Shown one piece after another: positions 33,132-44,530 of a stretch of DNA of 64,000 nucleotides; position 1 is the stretch's first letter; the number at the start of each line of letters is the position of its first letter. A model generated the notes under the pieces. The model saw only the letters and a list, made by a program, of their open reading frames with translations, made no database searches and had not been told where the DNA came from. The DNA comes from Nothopassalora personata. Its lineage: Eukaryota > Ascomycota > Dothideomycetes > Mycosphaerellales > Mycosphaerellaceae. The position numbers were made by a program, and so were the translations under genes. The stretch covers positions 310,001 through 374,000 of the forward strand of contig CM066291.1 in the NCBI GenBank assembly GCA_033816765.1, written 5' to 3'.

Positions 33132-34299
33132 GCCCTGGTGCAGCTGAGGCGTTCTTCGCTTGGGAACTTGTTGGTCTTCACCACGGCGACTTTGGACTTG
33201 ACGGATAATAGCTATGGCGTACTCTATGGTGCCTCCGCCTGGTCATCGAACATATTTCTGAGAAATCTATTTTGCGGTCATAGTCCCTTTGTTCGCGGTC
33301 CAGATGTATGAAGGACTTGGCGTGGGGCAGGGCTGGGCGACGTTGCTGCTCAGGCGGCCTTCTGCGAGCTGGCTCTAGTGCCAATACCGTTTCTTTTCAT
33401 GGGATATGGTCCGGGATCGCGGCAAAAGAGCTCATATAGTTTCTGGACAATGAAGGTCTTTTCAATGTTTCTCGAAGTCGTCCATGTTGCTGGACAAGAT
33501 CGTGAAAACCCTGTGGCACTGTCTTGTGCCAACGGCGATGAGGTGCCTCGTAGCAGTGCATAAGTTCGATCTCCTTTACGATTCTTCGAGGCTCATAGCT
33601 AAAACATCCCTGCTCAGTATGGCGGTACAGGGACTTTTTGACCTCGCATGATGTTTGCACCAGACCTAGAAAGCAATAATGGTCAGATGGAGTGCTGTAC
33701 CCAAGAAGGGAGGCCGAATTTGCGATGACGAGAGCTATGTCGATTAATGACCATTTCCCACAGGCAATGTAGAGGCACAACAGCGTGCAGATGTTTAAAA
33801 TCAGCGAAAAGGCAGCGCAGAGCTATCCGGGTGTAGTGATGGCGTCATTGGAATCAAGGTATGGCCGAAGGCTATCGGTAGCATTTGTTGTACGATGTCC
33901 TGCCGCGTGGACGTCGATGTTGCTTTTGGATTCATGATCGAATTTATGCTGGTGTGGCGACACTACCGACATAACCGGTTCATGAGGGTGCAGAAGTGGA
34001 GGGGCGAGAATCACTGTATCAAACTGCACTTCTAGTCCAAGAGCGAAGCCTCTTACTCATTCTGTTATCAAAAGCATTATGGATTCATGACAATTTGTCG
34101 GTCCATGAGAAGTCGACGGTACAAACGCCAAGAAAATCCCTTGCTGATATATGCGGCTGACTGATACTGAGCTGTGACTAGTCCATCCACGATGTACATT
34201 GATTATCGCTCGACCAGCTTTATGGTCGCGTTGTACCAAGAGCCAGCTGGCAACGAGACGCGGCCGCCTGATTGACTATGCAGAACGCTCCGTCGCTGC

Positions 34300-34905
34300 T
34301 CATTCGCCATCAGTCAATGGCTTTTCATCATGACCCTCCGAACTGCCTGCCTCGTTGACAGCCGCTTCGGGCTTGGGGGTCTTTGGCCGGAGCCTTAACC
34401 AGCAGATGAGTGCGAGTATCAAGCCGATTAAAATGTGAACGAGCATCACGGTGGCGCGGTATGGCTTCATTGCCCATCTGGCTTCAAAAGTGTCCATTTC
34501 TGGCTGTAATGCTGCGTAAATGACCGTGCCGCATGCAGCGACGGCTGGAGCTGCCGCAAGCAAGACGGTCCAAGTACCATGCACTCTGAACAGGCATGCA
34601 GAGGCCATGATATGAACAACTTGGGCCGCGATAAAGATCAGCGTCATTCAGAGTACGGTATGTGGTTGTGAGTTCACACTTAGATCAAATATCATGCACA
34701 GCAGCACGCGTAGTTGTGTATGGTTGGCGTTGATCTTCAGTGGCGAAGCGGAAGGTCTTGAAGATGGCGTGGGATGCATTTGGTCGGTCGATGTGACGCC
34801 GTTCTGGCTGGATGGAGTTGTCTTCTGCAAGGTCTCTCCAGCCTTTGTCGTGCTGGTCTGGCCTGATGATGTGTTCATGGCTTTTGCTTGTATGCTAGAG
34901 GGCAT
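34300..34905 (-). CDS. Small three-helix membrane protein, unknown function
   Basis: I do not recognise the family. Two exons, 34905-34680 and 34619-34300, with a 60-nt intron (GTGTGA..CCAAG, likely branch point GCTGAT), give 181 residues. Splicing joins two neighbouring open frames and completes the first hydrophobic segment (LRVLLCMIFDL + IVHIMASACLF), which supports the intron. The N-terminal 60 or so residues are Ser/Thr/Pro-rich and probably disordered. Three hydrophobic helices follow at about residues 65-87, 92-112 and 130-152, then a charged tail rich in Glu, Lys and Pro. The start at MPSSIQAK is preferred over an upstream in-frame ATG because it begins just before the conserved-looking part; this is uncertain. 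It lies tail-to-head downstream of the TGT gene on the same strand. Confidence 0.6.
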
Positions 34906-35091
34906 GTCGAGGTCCTTGAACGCGTTCTCCGTATGGCAGATTGGCGATGGTGGTGTGGTACGTATAGAACGAGGCACGTTATTAAGTACAGCGCGGTGCT
35001 CATCGTCTTGCTCCGGATTGTGGCAGTGATAATATAAGCCTTCGAGTGCCGGCAAACTGAGCATCGAGATTTCACGCTGAAAGCGAAATCA

Positions 35092-36597
35092 TCAGTCCTG
35101 TAAAAGATCCACGCCAACACCTCCAAGAGCTTCAACAGCCCAAGCCGGATACTTCTGCTTGTCGCCCGCATAGAGCTTGCGGAAGTAATCCTTCAAGAAA
35201 GTCGGGTATTGATCAGCCACAATAGCCTCGCGCGCTCTTCGTACGAGACCCAGCAGATAGTGCACATTGTGCATGCTTAGTAGGTGCGCTCCAGCCGTCT
35301 CCTTAGCCGTTGTGTGGTGGATATATGCTCGCGTGATGCCTAAGCCACCCTCAGATGGCGGTCTGCAGCAGACGCACTGGCAACCTTCTTCAACGGGTCG
35401 GAAGTCATAAGCGTACTGCGCATTCTTCAGGTTGAAGCAACCCAAGCTAGTGACGGCGTTGCCGAAACGTGCTGTGCGAGTTGGCCACACGCAGTCGAAC
35501 ATGTCAGCGCCCAAAGCGACGGACACCAGGATATCTTCCGGAAAGCCTACACCCATCACATAGCGTGGCTTGCGTGGTGGCAACATGTCAGTGCAGGTAG
35601 ACACCACTTTGCAGAACTCAATCTTGGCTTCACCGCCACTGAGACCTCCGATCGCAATGCCTGGGGTATCGCGAGCGACCATCTCCTTGCAGCATTCGCG
35701 GCGGAGATCGAGGTCAAGACCGCCTTGAACGATGCAGAAGAGGTTCTGAGTCTCTGGCTTCGCGTGGGCGGCGATACATCTGTCAAGCCAGCGTACACTC
35801 CTGTACATGGCCTCTTTGATGCGGGCGTGGTCTGGCGACGTGGTCGCAATGACATCGTCCAACTGCATGATGATGTCTGAGCCGATAGAGTTCTGAAGCG
35901 AGATGGAGTGCTCTGGCGTCAGTAACCTGTGGTCTGTCAATAGCATGTTTGCATAGGTGCTCCTTCGACACATACATAGGCGTGCCATCATGTGGGCTCA
36001 GAAAGCGGACGCCTTCTTCGGTGACCTGAGCGAGCTCCAGTAGCGATACCATTTGAAAGCTGTCGCGGTGTAGGGTGAGCATAATGTCCGACAAGCACTG
36101 CTGAGATGACGTACCCGCCGCTGTCTATGTCCAGTCAGCCGGATGGTGTCCAGTGTAGCTCCTCTCTTCCATACCTGTCAGGATGTTGTGCGGCCATGAC
36201 TGGAGCTTATGTGCACCGCCAATCGCATCTAGTGTTGTCTGGCCAGGCTTCAAACCTCTACGACCTTCTTAGCCATTATTGTCCGCACGGCTTGTGGTTC
36301 GTGTTCCGTACAAGTGGTAGGTATTATTGAGGCATAGTCTGCAGCTGGTCGCTTCGAGTTGCTTCGGGGTGAGTCCCTTCAACGACGCCTGCGTGGCCAC
36401 GGGCATGAACAGGGGCAACTGCACCGGTCCATGAGGGAGTTGGAGGGTCGCGGCGCGAGCTTTGGTGGTCTACGAGTGGTCAGAGACGCGTCTGTGATAC
36501 TTACTGTATGGAGGGCATGTACTGAGCATCTTGCCGTGAGATCGAACTTCAGCGCCGACGGCATGGAACGCGGGATCATGGCATCCTCGTCAGACAT
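35092..36597 (-). CDS. Queuine tRNA-ribosyltransferase catalytic subunit (TGT/QTRT1)
   Basis: Exchanges guanine at position 34 of GUN-anticodon tRNAs for queuine; in eukaryotes it works as a heterodimer with QTRT2. Six exons: 36597-36523, 36469-36312, 36257-36175, 36124-36115, 36059-35976 and 35926-35092, giving 414 residues. The first donor could instead be the stronger GTAAGT at 36504, adding six residues in frame. All family marks are present: [25 protein letters not shown], catalytic Asp106 in [32 protein letters not shown], nucleophile Asp281 in MFDCVWPTR, and the zinc site Cys319, Cys321, Cys324 with His356. Length equals the usual 400-residue eukaryotic enzyme. Exon 4 is only 10 nt but is required for DSGGF. 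All introns are 49-55 nt, GT-AG. Confidence 0.93.
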
Positions 36598-36830
36598 ATC
36601 GCGTTGGTCGCGTGTTCATGGTGTTGATCACAGAGAAAACTAGTTCATTGGAAGCGTTTCATGCGGAAACAGCTCCGTGACGCGAAAATGGCGCGGGAGA
36701 TCAGAGTGGACAGTGCTACGCTCCCTGAACCAGTGCCAAGGGACACCAGTGTGGCCAGAACCTCCGCCGCATATTTTGTCGTGTACTTGAAACGATCTCC
36801 TTCGACCCAGTTTCCGATACAGTCAGATCC

Positions 36831-37460
36831 TCATCCCACCCCAAGACCTGGATAGCATGGATGTACTGGACGGCCCGATGCCTCGCGTGGTGCCGGATAT
36901 GTGCTGATTTGCGAAACCCTGAAACCTGGATGACTTGACCTGTAAGCTAAGGTACCATATCGTAGACACGCACACGTAGTCGCAGCTCGGCGGGCAGGTC
37001 CACAAATCGAAATGGCTGACGCCTGCTTGCGTAGGCTTCGCAGTAGCGACAGTGCTTTACGGCGAATCTCGAGGCTGATGCGCTCCAGCATGTGAAGTTT
37101 GACGCTGGCTTGGATGAGAAACACGGCAGAGTATGATTGTTGGAGCTCGTTGAGATCAGACTCGAGCAATTTGCTGGAGATTTTGTCGATGATGGCATGC
37201 AGCTCATGCTGGCGGAGCAGATCGGGGATCTTGATGAGCCGTTCGTCATAGCCACCCTCGGAGAGATGATCGATGACCGCCAGTGCCAAAGGCAGTGCGG
37301 TCAAATATTGGGACGTAAGCCGTTCAAGGTTGTCTTCTTGCGCGGTCGTTCCATGATGGCCATCTTGCGTGGACGGTTGTATTGCTCTAAGGATGAAGTG
37401 GGCGGCTGTCGTGGAATCGAGAGATGTCGATGGTTTTGATAACTTATACCACTTCTTGAT
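36831..37460 (-). CDS. Doubtful hypothetical gene, partial exon model
   Basis: The minus strand is open in one frame for about 210 codons (37460-36831). The central part (about 37310-37020) looks like a helical protein with regular hydrophobic spacing, including IDKISSKLLESDLNELQQSYSA-type pattern (position about 37190-37130) and a basic LEIRRKALSLLRSLRK-like end. No ATG opens the frame before its middle, so an upstream exon would be needed; a candidate small frame starts near 37590. I recognise no family. Another frame here contains FRFVDLPAELRLRV, resembling the start of fungal F-box-like proteins, at about 37015-36970. It could be a decayed gene or chance. Confidence 0.25.
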   Translation of the reverse strand: MKKWYKLSKPSTSLDSTTAAHFILRAIQPSTQDGHHGTTAQEDNLERLTSQYLTALPLALAVIDHLSEGGYDERLIKIPDLLRQHELHAIIDKISSKLLESDLNELQQSYSAVFLIQASVKLHMLERISLEIRRKALSLLRSLRKQASAISICGPARRAATTCACLRYGTLAYRSSHPGFRVSQISTYPAPREASGRPVHPCYPGLGVG

Positions 37461-37795
37461 TCATGTTATGGTTGAGTTCGTGCCTCACAAGAAACCATCC
37501 AGCTCGAACAACGATAGACTAATGTCTCTCCCTCACTTCTCCATCGATTCTTCTTCACTTCTTCGATTAACACGCGCCGCGATCCATTCATGGCGCTTAC
37601 CTAGAGGGGAGCATTGGCCACTCAGCTCATGCCGGGGGATTGACACTGCATTCACAACTACTGTAGAGCTCAGAACGATGGTCGTACCTCCATATGATTA
37701 CTGAGCGAGTGCCCATCAGTGGTCTAGGCTGAGGCATCTCCTGCCAATGCTGATTAAATTCTGTCGCTTTTTGTTCTATACATACACTTCCCGCA

Positions 37796-38397
37796 TCAAC
37801 CTCTCGGGCCACCACTACCCTCTGGCTTTGCGTCTGTAGCAACATTCTGGCTCTTCCCTCGACCCGGCGCGAGAGTTCCCTGGTCACCACCAAAGTCATT
37901 CCTCTCTTTCACCGCACCATCTCCACTGCTGGGATTGATATGCGATTCTTGCCTGCCCCTTTGATTCGTCGCCTCTCCCTGTGCAGCAAACTTCTTCAAA
38001 TCTTTGTAGTCCACCACATCGAGTGCCTTCTCGTGGCTGGCGTGTAAGTGTACCTTCGGTACCTTGTCGCCATCTAGCTCCTTCATGGCATTCGCCCAGT
38101 GTTGTGCTGATAAGCAAGTCTTGTCACCTGCGGACACGCTGGAGTACTCTTTGCCGTTGGATGATTTGAGGAAGTCGTCTGTCACGGTGGCGGCAATGGA
38201 GTGGTTGCCAGTGTCATCGGAGCCGGTTCGACAGTAGCCGTCCTTGTAGAAGCCTTCGCCTTTCTTGAACAGTGCGAGCATTCCGCCAGCAGCTGTACAG
38301 AATCAGGACAACTCTCTAAGCTATGAGGCGTTTCGTACATACCGCTCTTATTCTGCATTGTCGGCTTGGTCGACGTCTGTTCTCCCTTGGCGGCCAT
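37796..38397 (-). CDS. DUF2237 family protein
   Basis: Two exons, 38397-38343 and 38292-37796, joined across a 50-nt intron (GTATGT..TACAG), give 183 residues. The core (about residues 20-125) matches the DUF2237 pattern: GFYKDGYCRTGSDDTGNHS, then VTDDFLKSS, CLSAQHWANAM and VHLHASHEKALDVV followed by DLKKFA. The family is widespread in bacteria and present in fungi and has no established function; its conserved Cys and His residues suggest metal binding or redox, which is inference. The last 55 or so residues are hydrophilic, rich in Gly, Asn and Gln, and probably disordered. No signal peptide. Confidence 0.85.
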
Positions 38398-38695
38398 GAT
38401 TGCTGTTTACGGTGGGTCAAGATTGATGGTCGTAGCTGAGGAGAACGTATTGTAGAGGTGAACTAGTGATTCAACAATGCCAGCCATCTCGAAAGTAACA
38501 TTCTCCTGCCGGCAGTAAGTGACATCAACATGTCGTGAGCCGTCCATGACGAACTGGACCCATAGACAATCAACGCTAAGAGCTATATCGTCAGGAACAG
38601 GTCTAGCCCCGTGATCTTAGCGCGCCAACTGAGAATCACCATTTATCCATTATCACCTCCAACAGGAAGCCTTGTCAAACATTAACATTATCACC

Positions 38696-39984
38696 TCAAT
38701 TACTGCCAAATCGCTGACCTGCCAAAAACATCTCTGCCGTCTGCAAGGTCTCCGAGGCGCTCTTGTGTAGTATCAACGCGTGCCCAGACTTTGGCATGCT
38801 CTTCCAATTGTACTCCGCCTTTGGGAACAGTTCTCCCGTGTCTTTCAACAAGGGACCGCATCTCGGATCCGCATCGATAGCAGAGCTTCCCGGGCCACAG
38901 AATGCTTGGTCTTGTTCTCCAGTTATCACCAGCACCCTGCCTTTGTATTGCGGCGCTGGCACGGGATTAATATAGGCTGAGATGAACTGGCCGACGCTCC
39001 CGACATCTCTCCGCGTGAAGAATCGATGCGCGACCTCTGGATCAAAGTCGACATACTTTGGATCACCGAAGAACGAGTATGTACGCGTCGTTTCGTTGGG
39101 AGGGATCAAGTAGCCCGGGTCGAGGTCGCCAAATTTTGAAGCGTCCACCTTTTGCGCGGGCATTGCGTTCATAGCTGCGACGCCTTTCAAGGAACCCAGC
39201 ACTGACTTGGAGAAGCCTGTCAGGATCATCTCTTCGAAGTCGTCGGGATGACTCTTCGCCAGTAGTGCACCAATCTCCGAGCCATACGAGTTGCCGACCA
39301 GCACAAGATGCTCGAACGACTTCCCGAGAGTGTTTCCACTACACCGCAGTACTTTCACGAGGAAGTGATAGAGTTCGACTCTGCATATCCCGTCAGACGC
39401 CGTGTACCGTGGTATAAGAGATGTTTACTCACTCATAAGGCGCCTGAACCTCCTTCGTCGGGTCAGGCTTCGAGGACTTTCCTTGCCCAAGGTGATCCAT
39501 TGAAAGGACGGCATACCCTTTGAGGGTCATGTATCGTGCCCATGAGTATGTGTCAGGCTGGTACGAGCCTCCATCTGCTAGATTGGTCCCTCCCAAAGCA
39601 GTCCACAGCTCTCGGTTGGTTGTGATGGAGGGCAGCAGGACCTGCAATTTCTGATTGTTGTCGTTGTCGGCCAAAGGTGGGCAGTACCATCCCGCCAATT
39701 GCTGCTCGCCAGATACCTATGCGATATGCTTCAGTCTCTCGCTCGCATTCTGCACTGCCGAGGCGGCGTCTCACCAGTATTCTGTTGAATTTGTCATCGT
39801 TCAACCGACCAGTCAGTGCATCCAGGTCGCTCATGTCCAGGTCCGTCAGATCCCGATTCATTGCAGATCCCGAAACATTAAACGTCACGCCTCTGCAGCC
39901 TGCGAAGCCATCAGTCGCACCTTTCGGTGTCGCCGCAGCCGCATCTTGCGCTGCAAGCAGCATCCACAGGAGCCAGCCTTTCAT
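38696..39984 (-). CDS. Secreted alpha/beta-fold hydrolase
   Basis: Three exons, 39984-39775, 39716-39433 and 39338-38696 (introns 58 and 94 nt, GT-AG), give 378 residues. An N-terminal hydrophobic signal (MKGWLLWMLLAAQDAAAA) points to secretion. Exon 2 contains VLLPSITTNRELW and YMTLKGYAVLSMDHLGQGKS, the usual strand 3/oxyanion and strand 4 blocks of alpha/beta hydrolases. Exon 3 has the nucleophile elbow GNSYG with Ser182, a likely acid in VITGEQDQAF, and the catalytic His in KSGHALILH near the C-terminus. The substrate cannot be told; lipid or ester hydrolysis and lactone opening are all possible. The second intron is longest, and its acceptor was set by requiring the frame PYDGNTLGKSFEH. 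Confidence 0.85.
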
Positions 39985-40906
39985 TGCGCCACACGGATGT
40001 CCTGGAAAACGATGAGTAGCAACAAAACACTCAACTGCGACAAGAACGAAATAACCCCCAACAGTATTCTTTTGAACATCGCCATTGCACCGTCGTTCAG
40101 GCCGTCAATATACAATGCTATATGGGACAAGTTCGCAAAATCAGGTTTCGCAGGACATTATTACCAGCTCACCATCGCCTAGCTCCACCTGCCCGAGCCC
40201 AGAAGGCAGGACAGGAAAACACAACTTCCTTCATATTGAGTTCTGGTCCATTTCCAAGCTGCTAGGAGAGAACGAGGTTTCGGTAACAGGTGACAAGCAT
40301 TGCCTCGTACCGCATCGCATCTAGATCTGGTTTTCGCCTTGTTCCCTGCACTGCTGCGCTGATTTGGAGCATGTTGGACACAGGTCTCTCCTTTGTCATG
40401 GGAGTCCAGCATTGCAAGGTACTTGACTTTGAGCTTGATTAGGATATTTGCAAGGCAGCTATTGGCTCAGCGGGCAATTTGCTGGCATTAGGCGGCTCTG
40501 CAACCTCTGCCTAGATTTGGAATTCCTATCGCAGGGATGAAGACGATGTAACTGTACCAACACCTGCAGGGCAGCGACACCCAATCTTGGAGTATTCCGG
40601 ACAAGGCAAATGACTAATCAAGAAGAAGGAGCGAGTCAGCGTGCTTACTTAGGTCAATGGGCAGATCCCGGAGAGTCAGTCGGACGACAAACCATGAGCG
40701 AGCCAAGTTGAGATGTTAAAGGCGTTGCTTCGCCACACTTTGCTTGTCCCGAGCGGCGGCCTTGAAATGGATTCCCTGGAAATCCCATCAGTGAAATGAC
40801 AAATCGAAAAGAAGCAAAGTCAAGCAGCGGCAGGATCATAAAGCATCATGCATGTTGCGGAAAAGCTCGCTACAACTTCCATGGCCATAACAACAAGCTC
40901 AAGAGT
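39985..40906. other. Intergenic region, no gene seen
   Basis: About 920 bp between the 5' end of the hydrolase and the 3' end of the catalase, both on the minus strand. Only short frames without recognised domains. It should contain the hydrolase promoter. Confidence 0.6.
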
Positions 40907-42610
40907 CTATTGACCCTCTTGCGTCTTCGTCGCCGCGTCGGATTTAGCAGTCTCATACGCATCCCTTATCCCCTGTTCCAAGTCCGAACTGACTTTCCCA
41001 AATTGCTTCAAAATGGCATCAAACACCTGCTGGTTGTCCACGTTTACCAGCGTACCAGCAATATTGCTGTAGAGGTGATCCTTATCCGTCTGCGAGAAAC
41101 CCTCGTAGAACGTTCTCGGCTGCTCGAAGTCAATGTCTTCGTCGATCGATGATTCCCAGTGGACGGTTTTGTTGCCAAAAGTTGAAAGATCGTCGTCGAT
41201 GACTGTAGCCTCCTTGTCGATGACTTGAATGGAGTCGATGTATTCGGCTGGAAAGTTCTTCCTGCTGCCCTGGTTGCCGTGCTGCGTCAAGTGACCATCG
41301 CGATCGAAGTTGGCGACACTGGTAAAGGGGCAGTTGACGGGGACGTCGTCGACATTCACACCAACGCGGTAGCGGCCGGCATCGCCGTAGGCGAACAGGC
41401 GGGACTGGAGGACTGGGTCTGCACTAGGTTCCCAGCCTGGCACGGTGTGGCCGGGCGAGAAGTGGGATTGTTCGATCTCGGCAAAGTAGTTCTCTGGGTT
41501 TTGGGTGAGGGTGATACGGCCGATTTCTTGGTATTCGGCGTCTGGCCAGTCCTTGGTCAAGTCGAGTACATCGTAGCGATAGGCATTGGCCTCCTCCACA
41601 GTCTTGGTGGCGATGCCGACAGTCCATGATGGGTAGTCACCCTTCTCGATGGCGTCGTAGAGATCCTTTGTTGCCCAAGCATCGTTGTCGCCAGCTACAG
41701 CTGCGGCTTCGGAAGCAGTGAAGTTCTTGATTCCCTGATCGGTGGAGAGGTAGACTCTGCAATAGACCCAGCTGCCGTTTGCCTGGACGAGGCGGTACGT
41801 GTGTCCTGACCATCCATCCATGTGTCTCATGCCGTAGGGCGTTCCAAGATCACTGAACAGACGGATGAATTGCAGCATTGCCTCTCCGTACTGGGCGGGC
41901 CACGACCAAAAGGTGTTCCAGTCACGAACGTTGGTAGCTGGATCGGTCTTCTGGGTGTGAATGAAGCGTGGAAACTTGACTGGGTCTCTGATGAAGAAGC
42001 TGTGCATCGAATGTTAGTAGTAAGTCGATGGTGATGGGTACTTTCGAACTTACACAGGTGTGTTGTTGAACACCCAGTCCAGTATACCTTGCTTAGTTCT
42101 GAACTTGATCGCGAAGCCACGAGGATCTCTGGCTTCGTCTGCGGAGCCACGTCCACCACCGACTGTCGAAAATCGCAGCGTCACACTGGTCCTGGTGCCC
42201 TTCTTGAAGACATCCGCCACTGAGAACTGCTCAGCGTAGTCTGTGGTGGCCTCGAAAAATCCATGTGCGCCAGCTCCACGAGCGTGTACAATACGTTCAG
42301 GTATCCTTTCTCTGTTAAAGGCAGCCAGAGTATCCAGCAAGTGCGTGTCCTGAAGCAGTAAAGGGCCCTTCTCGCCAGCACGTTGGGCACCGAGCGGTTG
42401 AAAGTATTGTTTGCCTTGGCGGGTGGTATACCATAGTTCCGAGTTGTTGAGTACTGATTCTTGCTGCTTGAGGTTTGTGCCTTGGAAGAAGTCCGCCTTG
42501 TACGCTTCTGTCTGCTTCACTGGGCGAGTTACTCTGATCAAAGTGCTCGTGCCCGAAGTCGCATCCACCAGCAAAGGGCTCGCAATGAGAGCAAAAGCCG
42601 CGAACTTCAT
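40907..42610 (-). CDS. Secreted small-subunit catalase
   Basis: Heme catalase that splits hydrogen peroxide to water and oxygen. Two exons, 42610-42054 and 41999-40907, with a 54-nt intron (GTAAGT..CACAG) that exactly rejoins NNTPVFFIRDPVKFP, giving 549 residues. The start at MKFAAFALIASPLLVDA gives a signal peptide; an earlier in-frame ATG is possible but would bury the signal. Catalytic His109 lies in ERIVHARGAGAHG, the Asn in NNTPVFF, and the proximal heme Tyr in RLFAYGDAGRYRVG. RFSTVGGGRGSADEARDPRGFAIKF is the heme-pocket block. Length fits clade 3 small-subunit enzymes rather than 700-residue large-subunit fungal catalases. It probably protects the cell surface from peroxide. Confidence 0.95.
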
Positions 42611-43948
42611 GATGAGAGGCTGTTGAAGAATAGAAAATGTGCGTGAGCGCGACATCCGAACATCGAGACGACACAATGGGTGGTGGCACTGTTATATGCT
42701 TACTGTACTGTAGTCGCCACCCTAGCCTGGCCGTTGTGCTATGGCAATTTCAAGCTACAAGCGAGACGCTAGCGATACCATGTACATTGTCTTCCATGCC
42801 TATGCCAAGTCCATTCAACATCCGTCAGACAAGGGCGAGATTGTTGGTCTAGGAGCAACTGAGCCAGTCCCAGACCGTTGATAAGTCAGCCCGATGGGCC
42901 CCACACTCTGATTTTGTAACAGTCCCTGTTTGGCTGTACATCGCGGTAAGTACAGTACTGTATGCGTTCGAGAATAGCATATTTCCATGCCAGGCTTTTT
43001 GCGCATGTGCATTCTTAGGATCTGTCGGCAATGCTCATAACTCGAGACCCGCAGCGTAGATGCCTGTCCACGCGGGGCCCCGGGGGAGCTGCCGGTAAGA
43101 TCCGCCTTCCTGCTTTGTCACTCGAGGCCTCATCTCATCCTGAGACGCGGCCCCTTGTTTCACTTGCTAATGCCGTGATGCTGCTGCAGTTCAATCACAA
43201 TTTCTACCCTGCACTATCTCCTCACGGGCAGCAACCACACACCTGAAGTTCTTGTAGATGTGCTGCTGCTTTGCGCTCACGGCTCCCAGCGGTCATCGGA
43301 GGATGTTGCCTATCGCGCGGCCCCTGCAGGTCTGCCGGGTGTCTAGCCTCTCGCATTGCTTGTTCGACGAATCGCGGTTGTTGCATTATTAAACTCCACC
43401 ACAGGGTTCGGAGATTGACAAAGATGCTACAGTCTGCGTGCCATCCAGCATCCAGACGTGTCGCATGTTTGGCCATGTGCTCGGTCAACGCGTGGACCTA
43501 TACAGGGAAATATCAACTCTCGCAGCGAAATTGCCTGTTTTGTAGCATGAGTGGGGCCTCGGACAGCAGGGCTTCGTGATTCGCATAGTCGCTGTAGATA
43601 CACCTCTTGGCATGGGACTGCTCAACGTTGTTTATCACAACGCATCTTGCACAACCGACCTTGGCGATTGTGCGCTGCGCAGCGAGAGCATAAGCGTGGC
43701 GAATAAGACGTCCGTATCACACCACAACATGTGATGACAGAACGCACTGCCCTGCCACACGCGCGCCAGTGAAAGTGGCCCACCTCCCCAGCTTGGCTTG
43801 GCATGACTTCAAGGCTGCTTTGAACAACGAGACAGTAAGACAATTGAGACACATGTCAGACAAGTTAACGCGGTAGATGGCCTTGTTTCGTGAGCTATAA
43901 GTTATCCGTCGGCTTCGATAACTTGGCGAAGCCTTTCGGGGAGCGTAC
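42611..43948. other. Intergenic region upstream of catalase, no gene seen
   Basis: About 1.3 kb of normal base composition, with only short frames on both strands and none with a known domain. The catalase promoter lies at its left end. Confidence 0.6.
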
Positions 43949-44264
43949 AGGCCAGGCAATAATCATATTAATCCCTTCTAAGGGGGGGGGGGGGTCCTTT
44001 ATCTAAGCCGATATATAGATGTATACAAAACAATCCACTGTAACTTATCTACCACCTTGTATTATAACTACCCTCTGCTTTATTGACTGCATGTAGTTAG
44101 TCTTTCCTACTTAGTTCAAATTGCTGCAAGTACTTCAGCCTTTGTAGTTGGAAAGTGAAGCCCAATCCTATAAAGAGCCTATATCTGGCCCTTCTCGAAG
44201 GGTATGAATAGGCGGCCTTTGGCTATAATCACAGTGCAATAAGATAGGTATATAGTACTAGAGA

Positions 44265-44316
<52 letters not shown>

Positions 44317-44422
44317 TGTTGACAGAGTCCATACAGGAGACTGTTACCCACATATATCGATATATCGGGTTAGAAGAAGGACCTAGCAGTGGTTAATATA
44401 CAGTATTAATTGCCTGACCGTG
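43949..44422 (-). mobile_element. Internally deleted Tc1/mariner derivative (MITE-like, 474 bp)
   Basis: Flanked by TA on both sides (43947-43948 and 44423-44424). Ends begin CAGGCCAGGCAATAATCAT and, inverted, close to CACGGTCAGGCAAT. Sequence near 44,140-44,220 matches the ends of the neighbouring full element: the part equal to about 44,760 joins directly to the part equal to about 45,570, so some 800 bp of transposase gene is missing. A G run (43982-43994) and a GT microsatellite lie inside. Confidence 0.8.
44268..44315. repeat. (GT)24 microsatellite
   Basis: Twenty-four GT units within the deleted Tc1 derivative. The full-length neighbour has a much shorter TG-rich stretch at the same place (about 45,635-45,655). 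Confidence 0.95.
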
Positions 44423-44530
44423 TATCGACCCACGCGTTACACGTTTTGGTGAAGCCGGCCGCGGAAGTGGGCCACTTTCACCGTCCGAGGAACCAGTGCT
44501 CGTGGCGCGGAGCCCGCGCCTTTAGTAGTA

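Larger units (their letters stand above)
32179..34299. other. Intergenic region without supported gene
   Basis: About 2.1 kb between VPS53 and the membrane-protein gene. Only short overlapping frames are present; the longest (33397-33780, minus, 127 codons) has no recognised domain. It holds a RIP-like patch, a TA microsatellite and a C run, listed separately. Confidence 0.6.

Noticed and set aside
33397..33780. 127-codon minus-strand frame between VPS53 and the membrane-protein gene
   Set aside because: No domain, no supporting splice pattern, and overlapped by equal-length frames.
38696..42610. Hydrolase, catalase and MFS gene as part of a secondary-metabolite cluster
   Set aside because: No backbone synthase, regulator or tailoring set nearby, and the MFS gene is separated by transposons.
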